Virus record (IMG/VR): IMGVR_UViG_3300028844_002501
Span: 1-64,000 of that record
DNA from: a virus
Length of the DNA: 64,000 nucleotides
Direction: 5' to 3' (one strand)
The first letter of the stretch is position 1. Each line of letters starts with the position of its first letter. The notes beneath the pieces were generated by a model. It saw only the letters and a list, made by a program, of their open reading frames with translations, ran no database searches and was not told the origin of the DNA. Below are positions 9,505-18,307 of this stretch, one piece after another. The translations under genes were made by a program, and so were the position numbers.

Positions 9505-11049
9505 TTAACTTCCTAAGTTATCAGTTTCAGTATTCCAACCTGGAACATTTTTTACCTCATGTTCGTCATCTCCACCCTCGTATTTTTCAGTAGTTGCAGG
9601 GTCTGCCATAAATATTTCCATTGTATTAGTTGGATTATTAGAATTCAAAATTTGGTCACGGTTGGGTACTTCTGCGTCTAAAGATTTAAACCATTCTGCC
9701 AGAGGTCCAGGAAAAGTAGATACAAAGTCTTTATTTCTACGAACATCATATTGTGAAAAGAATGATTTAAAATCGTTGTATAACTTCGGAGTCTCCGCAG
9801 TATTTTTGTGTGGAGTTTTTATGATATCTAAGTAGTCAATTAGTCTCTGTACACTAGCCTTTTCACCCTCGTCAAGCATTGATTGTGGTCTTTCACTTAT
9901 AAACCAATCATTGAGTTTTTCCATATAATGTGTCTTAATGTCTTCAGGTAGAATTGCCGCACTTTGAAACGATGGGAATCTTAAAATATTAAGAGACAAC
10001 ACTGGCGCACGTTCTTTGTATTCTTCACGCAAGTCTAACATCTCATCTAAAAACTCTGTTATAGAGTTTAGACAAAGAGAATTGATTGTCATCATCATAA
10101 ACAATTGTGACACATTTCCTTCTTTAAGAAGACGATGTATATTTTCCATCCAGTATTTGTAGTCTAGTCCATCACGGATGTACTCGCCTTGTATACCTGT
10201 TGCTTCCATAGATGTGTATATGTGAAGATTAGGAATATTGTGTGATTTTTCAATCAACTTATCAAAAACTTTAGGAGTTTCTGGACATAAATTACTATTA
10301 ATCGCAAAACGCATCTCACGGTTTCTACCTGGATTATTCTCAAACCAATCAAACAATTTCCATGTGCCTTTATGCATAATAGGTTCACCACCAGTGATAC
10401 GTATCTCTTCTAAAGAATCTGCTAAGTCACTTTCCCACCATTTGTGGAATGCTTGAATGTATGGATTATCTTCTTGTTTTCTTGTTGCGGGTTCTGCCCA
10501 AGGTGCTGTATCTTGGAAGTGTCCACGACCATCAGACTGGATGTTCTGATATCCACCATAGTCATTAATGTCTTTAACCCATGCTGTACTAAATGCTGGA
10601 TTACAATAAGAACATTTAAAGTTACACGCCCTATCAAAAGATATCTCAAGTGTCTTTAAATTTACATTCTCTTCCCATGGCATTGTCGCTGTTTTTTTAA
10701 TATCTTCATCTGTAAATATTTCAGTTTTAAATGTTCTATCTGAAATATGTCCTTTGCCCATATCTTCAACTTTCCAACAATACTCACACTCAGATGGACG
10801 TTCTCCTTCTTGCATCATCTTACGCATCAATTTCTTATGAGGTGTATTATGAATTGCCGAGGGATTATCTTTTAATTCTTCGAGTGGAATCCAATGTCCC
10901 GGTGGGTGATGACAACTTGTAGTTTGTCCATGTCCCAACCAGATAGTAGCATTGTACCATTTAGCGGCACAATAAGAGGGACTGATAACATCAATTACTC
11001 TTTTTTTGTATTCTGGGTAAGTCTCAATACCAATTCTTCCTCTATTCAT
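9505..11049 (-). CDS. Radical SAM protein, N-twitch paralogue A of a tandem trio
   Basis: The radical SAM motif is FDRACNFKCSYC (C142, C146, C149), with the SAM-contact motif ITGGEPIMH. The N-terminal auxiliary cysteines are C27 (SPSYCAAKW), C46 (TSCHHPPGH) and C88/C91 (CEYC), each with conserved surroundings. The same pattern (SPxxCxAKW, SCHxP, IPxxELKxNPxAxHNT, GxRPxxCxYCW) recurs in the next two genes upstream, so the three are paralogues. It has a longer acidic C-terminal tail than its neighbour. Its start overlaps the stop of the upstream paralogue by 4 bp (ATGA). Confidence 0.87.
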   Translation of the reverse strand: MNRGRIGIETYPEYKKRVIDVISPSYCAAKWYNATIWLGHGQTTSCHHPPGHWIPLEELKDNPSAIHNTPHKKLMRKMMQEGERPSECEYCWKVEDMGKGHISDRTFKTEIFTDEDIKKTATMPWEENVNLKTLEISFDRACNFKCSYCNPAFSTAWVKDINDYGGYQNIQSDGRGHFQDTAPWAEPATRKQEDNPYIQAFHKWWESDLADSLEEIRITGGEPIMHKGTWKLFDWFENNPGRNREMRFAINSNLCPETPKVFDKLIEKSHNIPNLHIYTSMEATGIQGEYIRDGLDYKYWMENIHRLLKEGNVSQLFMMMTINSLCLNSITEFLDEMLDLREEYKERAPVLSLNILRFPSFQSAAILPEDIKTHYMEKLNDWFISERPQSMLDEGEKASVQRLIDYLDIIKTPHKNTAETPKLYNDFKSFFSQYDVRRNKDFVSTFPGPLAEWFKSLDAEVPNRDQILNSNNPTNTMEIFMADPATTEKYEGGDDEHEVKNVPGWNTETDNLGS

Positions 11050-12449
11050 TTTTTGTCTCCGGCAGTTTTTATACTATCATACCAATCTACGATGATAGGG
11101 TCAAAAGTCTTTCTAAAATCTTTATTTCTTCTTTTATCATATTGTGTATAAAATGATTTAAAATCAATTTGTCTCTGTTCGAGTTTATCGGCAGTAATAG
11201 GGTTATTTATGATGTCGTTAAGTTGGGACAACAATCTTGTTACATGGACATCTTCAATATCAATTAACTCTGCTTTTCTTTTGTCATACCACTCCTGTAT
11301 TTCATCAGTGTAGTGTTGTAGTATATGAGTTGGCAATGTAGACATACTCTGAAATTCTGGATTATATACAGGATTTAACGACAATATTGGTCCACGAAGC
11401 ATTCTCGTATTTATAGGTTTATCTTTTCTTATATCTAATATTTTGTCCATAAACTCTGTTATCGAATTTAGACACAAAGCATTTATTGTCATCATTACAT
11501 ATACCCTTTGTACTTGTGTTTCATTTAGTATTCTTTCAACATTTATTACCCATCTATCGTAATCTATTCCATCTCTAATATACTCTGCATGGGCACCTAC
11601 AGATTCATTGCTTGTAAATATTTCAAAATTCGGAACACTATCTGCTATATCTAATAACTTCTGAAATGTTTTTTCTTTGTCTGGAACGAGATTAGAATTA
11701 ATAGATAACCTAATATTATCACCTCGACCTGGATTTTCTTTAAACCATTCAAATAATCTCCAAACACTTGGATGCATAATAGGTTCGCCACCCGTAATAC
11801 GAAGACCCTCTAACGTGTCTACTAATCCGCCTTCTACATCCCACCATTTCCAAAATGCTTGAATATAAGGATTCACTTCTTCTGATTTAGGTGCAATTTC
11901 TGCCCATTCTGCGTCACTTTTATAATGCATTCTTTTATCGCTATCAAGACCGATATACGGTCCATTGTCTTTGATATCTTTTGCCCATGTCGTACTAAAT
12001 GTTGGACCACAATATGAACAAGCAAAGTTACAGGCTCTATCGAATGATATTTCTAATGTTCTTAAAAATGTGTCTTTATCCCAGTTTACTAACGGAATTT
12101 GATTTAAATCATTCTCAGTATAGTTTACAGTCTTAAGCACTCTTTCAGATAAGTTCTCTTCTTGTAAATCTTCTACATTCCAACACTTGTAACATTCTGC
12201 AGGTCTTTCACCTTCTAGCATTGACAATCGTTGTTGTTTTTTATGATTTGTGTTATGAATTGCTGTAGGATTATTTTTGAGTTCACTTATCGGAATTTCA
12301 TGGGCGGCGGGAAGATGACAACTAACTGTGTGTCCATGTCCGAGCCATATAGTCGCTCCGTGCCATTTCGCACCACAAAACGTAGGACTAATTGGATCCA
12401 TAACCCTTTTCTTATATTCTAAAAGTGTTTCGGATTCTAACTTTTTCAT
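11046..12449 (-). CDS. Radical SAM protein, N-twitch paralogue B of a tandem trio
   Basis: A 467-residue middle copy. The radical SAM motif is FDRACNFACSYC (C140, C144, C147), with ITGGEPIMH as the SAM-contact motif. The N-terminal auxiliary cysteines are C25, C44, C86 and C89 in the trio pattern (SPTFCGAKW, SCHLPAAHEIP, CYKCW). It is the most compact of the three and gives the best view of the core fold. It overlaps its neighbours by 4 bp on each side, so the trio is almost certainly co-translated. Three diverged copies in tandem suggest successive or position-specific modifications of one substrate class. Confidence 0.87.
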   Translation of the reverse strand: MKKLESETLLEYKKRVMDPISPTFCGAKWHGATIWLGHGHTVSCHLPAAHEIPISELKNNPTAIHNTNHKKQQRLSMLEGERPAECYKCWNVEDLQEENLSERVLKTVNYTENDLNQIPLVNWDKDTFLRTLEISFDRACNFACSYCGPTFSTTWAKDIKDNGPYIGLDSDKRMHYKSDAEWAEIAPKSEEVNPYIQAFWKWWDVEGGLVDTLEGLRITGGEPIMHPSVWRLFEWFKENPGRGDNIRLSINSNLVPDKEKTFQKLLDIADSVPNFEIFTSNESVGAHAEYIRDGIDYDRWVINVERILNETQVQRVYVMMTINALCLNSITEFMDKILDIRKDKPINTRMLRGPILSLNPVYNPEFQSMSTLPTHILQHYTDEIQEWYDKRKAELIDIEDVHVTRLLSQLNDIINNPITADKLEQRQIDFKSFYTQYDKRRNKDFRKTFDPIIVDWYDSIKTAGDKK

Positions 12450-14257
12450 CTATGATATTTGTCCTGGTACTCTTCTGCCGCTTCATCCCAAAACTCCTTC
12501 ATCTCAGGAAATGTTTCTAAGAAGTTTAATCCACGTCTTTTATCATATTGAGTGAAGTATTGGTAAAATCGAATCAGTCTATCACTTAATTCGTCTTCAT
12601 ACATTGCTTCGCCCTCTTTAGCCCATGCTAAATCCCTCTCAAGTTTTAATACTTCGTAGTTTTTAAATCCTTTATAAGTTTTTCCATAAACTTCATCAGA
12701 ACAAACATTCGCTTTCATATAATCGATGTTGTCTTCTATAACTGTTAACAACTCTTGGTCGCACAATTGAATATTAAACCAATTAGGGTCTCTTAAATAT
12801 GGCAAATCAAACCAAATCTTCTGAGCCAAGACTTTATGTTTGTTATCTATTTGATATTGATACCCGTATTTTTCTCTTAGTTCTAACATATAATTTAAAA
12901 ATCCACGCAAAGAAGGAACACTCAATAAGTTAAATGTGTTAATAAATGTCACACTAACTCTAGTGGTCTCTGTAAGAAGTCGGTCAACATTACGTTTCAA
13001 TTTCTCAAAATCTAAGCCGTCACGCATGTACTCTGCTTGTGGTCCTATGCCATCTACGCTAATAAAAACACTAATATGTTTACATGCAACGTTGTCAAAT
13101 ATATGATTCCACTTGCCCCATTCGTTGTTTCTTTTATAGTGATTCATGTATAAGAAACTATTGTCATCTGGTTCTATGCATGGACCTAATCCAGTGAACT
13201 CCTGTTTGATATCTTCAGCCGATATAGTATCTACATTAGGTTGAATTTCGTGTGGAATAATACCATGTAATGTTTCTTCTAAAATATACTGTGTCCAAGT
13301 TTTCCAATGACTTCCATCTTTTGGGTCTTTTACATAGAATATAATATTTCTAAGTCCGTCATCATTTGATTTTGGCTTTTCAAACAACGTGTCGAAATCT
13401 ACCTCTACTACAGTTGGGTCATTTTCTGCAATAAGTGGTTCTTCTAATACTTTTACTTTCTCAATAAACTTATCAAATAATGCATCATCTGGAGGACACA
13501 TATTCGTAGTCAGTGAAACTTCTAAATCAGGATTTGGATTATCTCTAATATAATCTAATACTTTAAAAGTATTTTTATCCATAAGAGGTTCACCACCAGT
13601 CATACGAAAAATCTTTAGATTAGAATATATATCCGGAAACCATTTCCAAAATGCTTCAATATAAGGATTATCTTTACGTGCAACTTCTAATGGCATTAAG
13701 CCAATAGTTTTGAGTTCTTGTACGTTATTATGGCCACCACCGTCATCGAAATTAAATGAACCATGTTCTTTGATATCATCTTCCCATGCAGTAGACAAGT
13801 GAGGCGAACAATATGCACACTTGAAGTTACATGCTTGATTAAAATTGACTTCGACATATCTAGGAGCAATGTCATGGTCCCAAGCATTTTCTACTACTTC
13901 ATTCCAAGCATCTTTAACCCACCACTCACTACTGCGATAATGTCTATCACTTAGTCTGCCACCTTCTGGTGGATTTGCGGCATCTTCTACATTCCAACAG
14001 TACTGACATCCCTTTGGTCTGTCACCATTTAACATTTGTCTACGTTCATGTAGTTTAAACTGTGTATTATGTAGTGCGTTTGGATTTGCCTTTAACTCAT
14101 CTAATGGAATAGCATGAGTAGGGGGATGATAGCAACTGTGAGTTCTACCTTGTGGAAGATGCAAACTGACTTGTAGCCATTTTGCCATACACATTGAAGG
14201 CGATATGTCGTTTAACTTGCCTCTTGTAGCAATCGCATCATCATCGTAGTTTGCCAT
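12446..14257 (-). CDS. Radical SAM protein, N-twitch paralogue C with a ~120-residue insertion
   Basis: The largest of the trio at 603 residues. The radical SAM motif is FNQACNFKCAYC (C143, C147, C150), with MTGGEPLMD as the SAM-contact motif. Auxiliary cysteines C23, C42, C84 and C87 follow the trio pattern. Compared with paralogue B, about 120 extra residues (roughly 270-390) interrupt the second half of the barrel before the shared SVDGIGPQAEYMRDGLD segment. The insert is acidic with one Cys (GLGPCIEPDD) and could be a substrate-recognition lid. The upstream gene stops 1 bp before the ATG. Confidence 0.86.
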   Translation of the reverse strand: MANYDDDAIATRGKLNDISPSMCMAKWLQVSLHLPQGRTHSCYHPPTHAIPLDELKANPNALHNTQFKLHERRQMLNGDRPKGCQYCWNVEDAANPPEGGRLSDRHYRSSEWWVKDAWNEVVENAWDHDIAPRYVEVNFNQACNFKCAYCSPHLSTAWEDDIKEHGSFNFDDGGGHNNVQELKTIGLMPLEVARKDNPYIEAFWKWFPDIYSNLKIFRMTGGEPLMDKNTFKVLDYIRDNPNPDLEVSLTTNMCPPDDALFDKFIEKVKVLEEPLIAENDPTVVEVDFDTLFEKPKSNDDGLRNIIFYVKDPKDGSHWKTWTQYILEETLHGIIPHEIQPNVDTISAEDIKQEFTGLGPCIEPDDNSFLYMNHYKRNNEWGKWNHIFDNVACKHISVFISVDGIGPQAEYMRDGLDFEKLKRNVDRLLTETTRVSVTFINTFNLLSVPSLRGFLNYMLELREKYGYQYQIDNKHKVLAQKIWFDLPYLRDPNWFNIQLCDQELLTVIEDNIDYMKANVCSDEVYGKTYKGFKNYEVLKLERDLAWAKEGEAMYEDELSDRLIRFYQYFTQYDKRRGLNFLETFPEMKEFWDEAAEEYQDKYHR

Positions 14258-15250
14258 TTAGTGTCCGCTCCACCCTGTGGATTTTTCTGTCGCTAATGGA
14301 TTATCACTTCTTGGTGGATTTGTATAAACCTCTTTAAAGAATGAACTTGTTTCTGGTGTAGGGTCTGTTATTTGCATTCTGATTCTTTCACTTAGAATAT
14401 CACCAATTCGTAAAGCCTCATCATATAACTTTTCGTAATCCCATTCTACACCGGTTCTACTACATTTTTCACTATTATTATCACTTGAACAAGTGGGCAG
14501 TACTTCTTCTTCAAAATATGACTTGAACCAATCAAACGATGAGATATTTTCTAGTTTATAATCTTCCACAAAGTTTACATCATAGCACCCAAGCCTTGCT
14601 CCGTAACAAGCCCATAGACCATTTTCAACATCAGCACCAACGTTACACCATGTTAATAGTCTTTGATAATTTTTATGCCATATTCTCTTTTTAAAGTCTT
14701 CGATTGGCACTGTTTTGCCTTCGTCTAACGACATTTTAACACCCTCACGGTATCCTGCACGAAATGCCTGAAATGGTGAGCCTGCATTATATACCTCTGA
14801 GTATATGTTGTTCATCTGGATATAATTCAAATCCCAACAGAAGTCTACTTTCTTTGTTTCATCTTCTGCATTCTCGTGTGTTTTCATTTCTAACACCAAG
14901 TCTACCGGCCAACATTTAATACCACCATTACCATATACAAGACCATTTATCATGTTCTTTGCACTCCAACTAACTATAGAGTTTGCTAGGTCAGTATCTT
15001 CTGGAAATGAAATTGCTAAATCAAAAAACTTTTCATCAACAATATTGTCTCCATCTATTGTTATAAATCTTTCTGTTTCACTTTGCTTTGCACATTCTTT
15101 ATGTGCATTGTCAAATCCTTTTACTCCGTCAACTCTCTTAGCAAAAGGAAACTTCATCATTAGATTCGCCCAATGTTCTTCCTTTGCTGGTTCATCGTAA
15201 CTGATGTAAAATACATCTAAGTCACCGATTATTACTTGCTTCGATTTCAT
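14258..15250 (-). CDS. GT-A-like glycosyltransferase candidate
   Basis: A 330-residue soluble protein. RFITIDGDNIVDEKFFDL is typical of GT-A glycosyltransferases, in which an Asp-x-Asp pair at the end of a strand holds the metal and nucleotide sugar. Another informative segment is the acceptor-like NGLVYGNGGIKCWPVDLV. Five Cys residues are scattered in the second half (LTWCNVGAD, LWACYGARLGCYD, PTCSSDN). There is no signal peptide. It is packed between the radical SAM trio and a small unknown gene, with 1-3 bp spacing. Assignment as a glycosyltransferase is moderate and the donor is unknown. Confidence 0.6.
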   Translation of the reverse strand: MKSKQVIIGDLDVFYISYDEPAKEEHWANLMMKFPFAKRVDGVKGFDNAHKECAKQSETERFITIDGDNIVDEKFFDLAISFPEDTDLANSIVSWSAKNMINGLVYGNGGIKCWPVDLVLEMKTHENAEDETKKVDFCWDLNYIQMNNIYSEVYNAGSPFQAFRAGYREGVKMSLDEGKTVPIEDFKKRIWHKNYQRLLTWCNVGADVENGLWACYGARLGCYDVNFVEDYKLENISSFDWFKSYFEEEVLPTCSSDNNSEKCSRTGVEWDYEKLYDEALRIGDILSERIRMQITDPTPETSSFFKEVYTNPPRSDNPLATEKSTGWSGH

Positions 15251-15253
15251 AAT

Positions 15254-15820
15254 TTACTCCCACGAATATTTGTCAAAATACTTCTGAGTGTATACACTCA
15301 CATTGTATTTATTATATGATAACTTAATGCTTTTTCCAGAAGACAAAAGTTCTGAGAATGGCACTAATATTGTCTTTATTAAGAAATCAGGTCTATCTTT
15401 GTGGGTCACGAAGAACACATGTTCTGTCTTGCCAGCAATAGTTACTACTTGGTTTTCATCTATTCCTATCACTTCTTTGAGTTTGTCGTTAGCAGTGAAC
15501 ACTAATGTCTCGTCCTCTAGTGAAAGTAGTATATCTGCATCTTCTGTTTGTTGTATCTTATGTAGTTGATTATCTTTGTTTCTTCTTTTGATATCAACTT
15601 TTGTTTTAATAATTTCGAAAATGAGTGGATTATCAGTTCTACTAACTATGTAATCAGAGAACTTATATTTTCCTTCAAGGAATGGCTTAATATCTTCTAC
15701 TTCAAACCAAGCACATAAGTCCTTTGTGTCTTGTATTTGCCTTGATATTTGTGTGATAGCACTAAATCCATCAAAGTAAACAGCACGGCATGTATCAGTC
15801 TTTTCTAGCACACTTTTCAT
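15254..15820 (-). CDS. Protein of unknown function in the accessory operon
   Basis: A 188-residue soluble protein that I do not recognise. It begins with a Cys-containing strand (DTCRAVYFDGF) and has a basic middle (DIKRRNKDNQLHKIQ) and a beta-rich C-terminal half ending in YTQKYFDKYSWE. No catalytic motif, signal peptide or coiled coil is apparent. The ATG overlaps the stop of the upstream GT8-like gene by 4 bp. It lies among three glycosyltransferase-like genes, so an accessory role in the same glycan pathway is plausible. Confidence 0.65.
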   Translation of the reverse strand: MKSVLEKTDTCRAVYFDGFSAITQISRQIQDTKDLCAWFEVEDIKPFLEGKYKFSDYIVSRTDNPLIFEIIKTKVDIKRRNKDNQLHKIQQTEDADILLSLEDETLVFTANDKLKEVIGIDENQVVTIAGKTEHVFFVTHKDRPDFLIKTILVPFSELLSSGKSIKLSYNKYNVSVYTQKYFDKYSWE

Positions 15821-16773
15821 AATACTGCATCCTCAAGTTGTTTAATTTTAGTACTGTCCATCCAATTCTTCTCTACATAATGCACAGGCAGTGTTTGAGT
15901 AAAGTTACCAATCTTAACTTGTAAATCATCTCCCATCTCACTTGTTATGCTTTTAGTCCAGATAGAGTTTATTTCGCTTTCTGGTATATTCTGTACCATA
16001 CTTTTCATATGAACAAAAGTCGGAACATCTTTGATATTATAGTCACATGTTTCCTCTTCGATGTCTAATAGTTGAATAGCCAATGCATATGCGATATCGG
16101 CACTCATCCAGTTCTGTCCCATTCCACTAAGAAACTTATCAAAGTAAGCATTCCAATGTGTCATAATCAATTCAACCATTTTGAAGAACATAAATGTTTC
16201 TTGTGATTTCTTAAAATAAGTAAAATTACTATATATATTTGGTAAGTTTAATAGTGTAAACTTCTTTCTATAATAGTCACTCGTTACATCTTCGTTTCTG
16301 AAAGTCTTAACATTCGTACAGAACCAAAGATTTTTTGTTGATAGATAATCCCACCAGTGGTCAACACTATCAGTGAATATCATATCACTATCTAGGATAA
16401 TTGTTTCATGGTAAGGTGTCATATGTGAATATTTCCACTTATTATGTATCTTCCATTTATCACCCTTTGCATCATCATTCCAGGGAATATCAACGATGGC
16501 ATCAAATACTTCTCTATGTCTGTCTGTAATTAACTTTTTAGTTTCTTCGTCTACACATACACAAAGTTTATTAATTTTCTGTGTTGCTTTTAAACTTAGG
16601 GCAAGAGCATATGACATTTCTAAATAATCATTGTCTTCACTATTTTGAGCAATAGTTATATATCCTTTAGTCGATGTGGGATTTTTAAACCAATCTGGAT
16701 TCTCTTTTACTTTATCTCTCCAATCACTCCAGTCTGGATTAACTGGTGGAACATAAGTATCTTTTTCAACCAT
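15817..16773 (-). CDS. GT8-like glycosyltransferase (1)
   Basis: A 318-residue soluble protein. The first strand, GYITIAQNSEDNDYLEMSYALALSLKATQ, is the nucleotide-binding start seen in GT8-type enzymes. ETIILDSDMIFTD carries the metal-binding DxD. The NFTYFKKSQETFMFF and ADIAYALAIQLL segments correspond to similar ones in the next gene, so the two are distant paralogues. A late His in VPTFVHMKSM could be the third metal ligand. It overlaps the neighbouring gene by 8 bp on one side and 4 bp on the other. The likely role is transfer of a hexose from a nucleotide sugar. Confidence 0.72.
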   Translation of the reverse strand: MVEKDTYVPPVNPDWSDWRDKVKENPDWFKNPTSTKGYITIAQNSEDNDYLEMSYALALSLKATQKINKLCVCVDEETKKLITDRHREVFDAIVDIPWNDDAKGDKWKIHNKWKYSHMTPYHETIILDSDMIFTDSVDHWWDYLSTKNLWFCTNVKTFRNEDVTSDYYRKKFTLLNLPNIYSNFTYFKKSQETFMFFKMVELIMTHWNAYFDKFLSGMGQNWMSADIAYALAIQLLDIEEETCDYNIKDVPTFVHMKSMVQNIPESEINSIWTKSITSEMGDDLQVKIGNFTQTLPVHYVEKNWMDSTKIKQLEDAVL

Positions 16774-17641
16774 TTACTTTTTCTCCATGTTTCAGAAAGT
16801 CATCAATAAGTCTTCCTATTGCTTTCTTATTCATAATATGAATATCTGTTTTAGTGAACCTTGATAATAGGTGATTACTAATTTGTTCTGCATCAGCACA
16901 ATACATAATAATATCTTCATGTGAATTTATTCTAAAGATATCATCAAGGTCGAAACTATTACTAAGATAGTCTATAGGCAAAGATGGAACTTCAAAAGCA
17001 ACCCCACCATTCAATATATGTAATGCCATAGAAAATGCAAAATCATTTCTATATAAATTGCCACTACAGTTATATAGATAATAATAATACTTATAATTGT
17101 ATTTTATATGATTTACAAGAGTGAATAGATTTTCTGCATATTCAGATTTTTTAAAGTAGACTATTGTTGCCCAGAACATAGGAATACTAAAATTATCAAT
17201 ATATTCAATGTTCACTTTGTGTCTGTCTGCAATATCTCTGAACTTAGAGTTAATCATTATATCATTTTCACTGCCCCATACTTGGTCGAGAACATCGTTC
17301 ATAATGAAATAGTCACTATCTATGACTAACGTTTCGTCATATGGAGACAAATCATATACATCGCCTCTACCTAAGTTCTTAAAGGATGCATACTCAGTGT
17401 TTTTCACGGTGTCTTTAAATAATCTTACATTATCAGGTTGAAAAGTATCGCTAATAATTACTTTATCAAAGTATTCATTTATCTTTTCAGCATTAGAAAC
17501 AAGTGTCTCTGTGTTTGTTATTAGGCATATCTCATCAAACAATGACAGATTTTTTCTGGCAAAGCCAGCACAAGCACATGCCTGTGAAGCATAATCGACA
17601 TACTCATTATTTTGAGCAAATATTATAATACCTTTACTCAT
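16766..17641 (-). CDS. GT8-like glycosyltransferase (2)
   Basis: A 291-residue soluble protein, a distant paralogue of the downstream gene. Its N-terminal strand is KGIIIFAQNNEYVDYASQA; the metal-binding Asp pair is in ETLVIDSDYFIMND; TIVYFKKSEYAENLF and DFAFSMALHIL match the paralogue segment by segment. The region KYYYYLYNCSG is unusually Tyr-rich. The start codon follows the stop of the operon's first gene after 1 bp. Two GT8-like copies side by side suggest sequential addition of two sugars. Confidence 0.7.
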   Translation of the reverse strand: MSKGIIIFAQNNEYVDYASQACACAGFARKNLSLFDEICLITNTETLVSNAEKINEYFDKVIISDTFQPDNVRLFKDTVKNTEYASFKNLGRGDVYDLSPYDETLVIDSDYFIMNDVLDQVWGSENDIMINSKFRDIADRHKVNIEYIDNFSIPMFWATIVYFKKSEYAENLFTLVNHIKYNYKYYYYLYNCSGNLYRNDFAFSMALHILNGGVAFEVPSLPIDYLSNSFDLDDIFRINSHEDIIMYCADAEQISNHLLSRFTKTDIHIMNKKAIGRLIDDFLKHGEKVNG

Positions 17642-17642
17642 A

Positions 17643-18035
17643 TTAAATTTCTAAGACTTTTTGAATTTTACGTGAACTTCTTAATTTCTGATATTCGTTA
17701 TAATAATCATTGACTACTTCAAAATATAAACTTGATATTTCACTTAGAAATTTTTCTGTATCTTCAATGAAAATAGGAATTTGATTTTTATCAAGTATTG
17801 ATATTTCTGTTTTGCCGGATGAAACAACAAAATGCATGAAAGAAATAAGTGATTGGTCAACCGCAAACGAACCACCACTAGTACTGTGGCTTAGTAAGTT
17901 TTGGGTCTTGACTTTTAGATTGTTTTTATTTAAATTGAAGGTTTTCATTGTGTTAGAGAATTCAAGTGCTTTCTCTAAACGCTCTAAATCTTCTGCTGAT
18001 GCTTCTGTTTTTACCTCTGGTGTGGTGCTAGCCAT
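17643..18035 (-). CDS. Unknown protein, first gene of the accessory operon
   Basis: A 130-residue protein that I do not recognise. The frame is open to 18,089, but the ATG at 18,035 (MASTTPEVKTEAS) is chosen because GGAGAAAAATAT directly precedes it and because the promoter at 18,061-18,089 would make transcripts that begin inside the longer frame. The N-terminal 20 residues are polar and probably disordered, followed by a helical segment (EDLERLEKALEF), a Ser-rich turn and a C-terminal amphipathic helix ending in basic residues (RSSRKIQKVLEI). There is no membrane segment. It is the promoter-proximal gene and so probably the most highly expressed one of the operon. Confidence 0.7.
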   Translation of the reverse strand: MASTTPEVKTEASAEDLERLEKALEFSNTMKTFNLNKNNLKVKTQNLLSHSTSGGSFAVDQSLISFMHFVVSSGKTEISILDKNQIPIFIEDTEKFLSEISSLYFEVVNDYYNEYQKLRSSRKIQKVLEI

Positions 18036-18060
18036 ATATTTTTCTCCTATAATAGTACTT

Positions 18061-18089
18061 ATAATACTATATATAGGGCAAAAAGTCAA
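18061..18089 (-). promoter_or_regulatory. Sigma70-type promoter of the 18-kb accessory operon
   Basis: On the minus strand TTGACT (18,089-18,084) is separated by 17 bp from TATTAT (18,066-18,061). Start of transcription is expected near 18,054, about 20 bp before the first start codon. No T4-type late box lies upstream of this operon, so host-polymerase (early) expression is inferred. Confidence 0.75.
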
Positions 18090-18136
18090 CCCTAAAGTGA
18101 AGAAATATCTGTTAAATTAGTAGAGGACAAAAGAAT

Positions 18137-18165
18137 ATCGCCAACCAGATAAACTAGTTGGCGAT
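18137..18165 (-). terminator. Hairpin terminator between tail genes and accessory operon
   Basis: A perfect 9-bp inverted repeat (ATCGCCAAC / GTTGGCGAT) with an 11-nt loop. On the minus strand it is followed by ATTCTTTTG, a modest U tract; on the plus strand by a T-rich stretch. It sits about 140 bp after the stop of the tail gene and 50 bp before the operon promoter, which suits a role in separating the late and early transcripts. Confidence 0.6.
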
Positions 18166-18214
18166 TATTTTTGTTATTAACACTTTGGTAGCATAAAACA
18201 TTGAAGTTAAATAT

Positions 18215-18262
18215 ATCTCACAATGAGGTTGTTACGCTTTTAGGCTCATGCAACAACGAGAT
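18215..18262 (-). other. Nested stem structure in the 3' untranslated region of the tail block
   Basis: Outer arms ATCTC/GAGAT enclose an 8-bp stem (GTTGTTGC with GTAACAAC on the minus strand, one G-U pair). It lies between the tail gene stop and the terminator. It may be an RNA-stability element; function is unknown. Confidence 0.3.
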
Positions 18263-18307
18263 TTCTTAACATCATCCCGAGTTGTTTGCTCCCAAGTATT
18301 AATTATA

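Noticed and set aside
18090-18307. Possible tRNA or small gene in the gap between the tail block and the accessory operon
   Set aside because: No cloverleaf fits and no start codon has a ribosome site; the gap is explained by a promoter, a terminator and a 3' untranslated structure.
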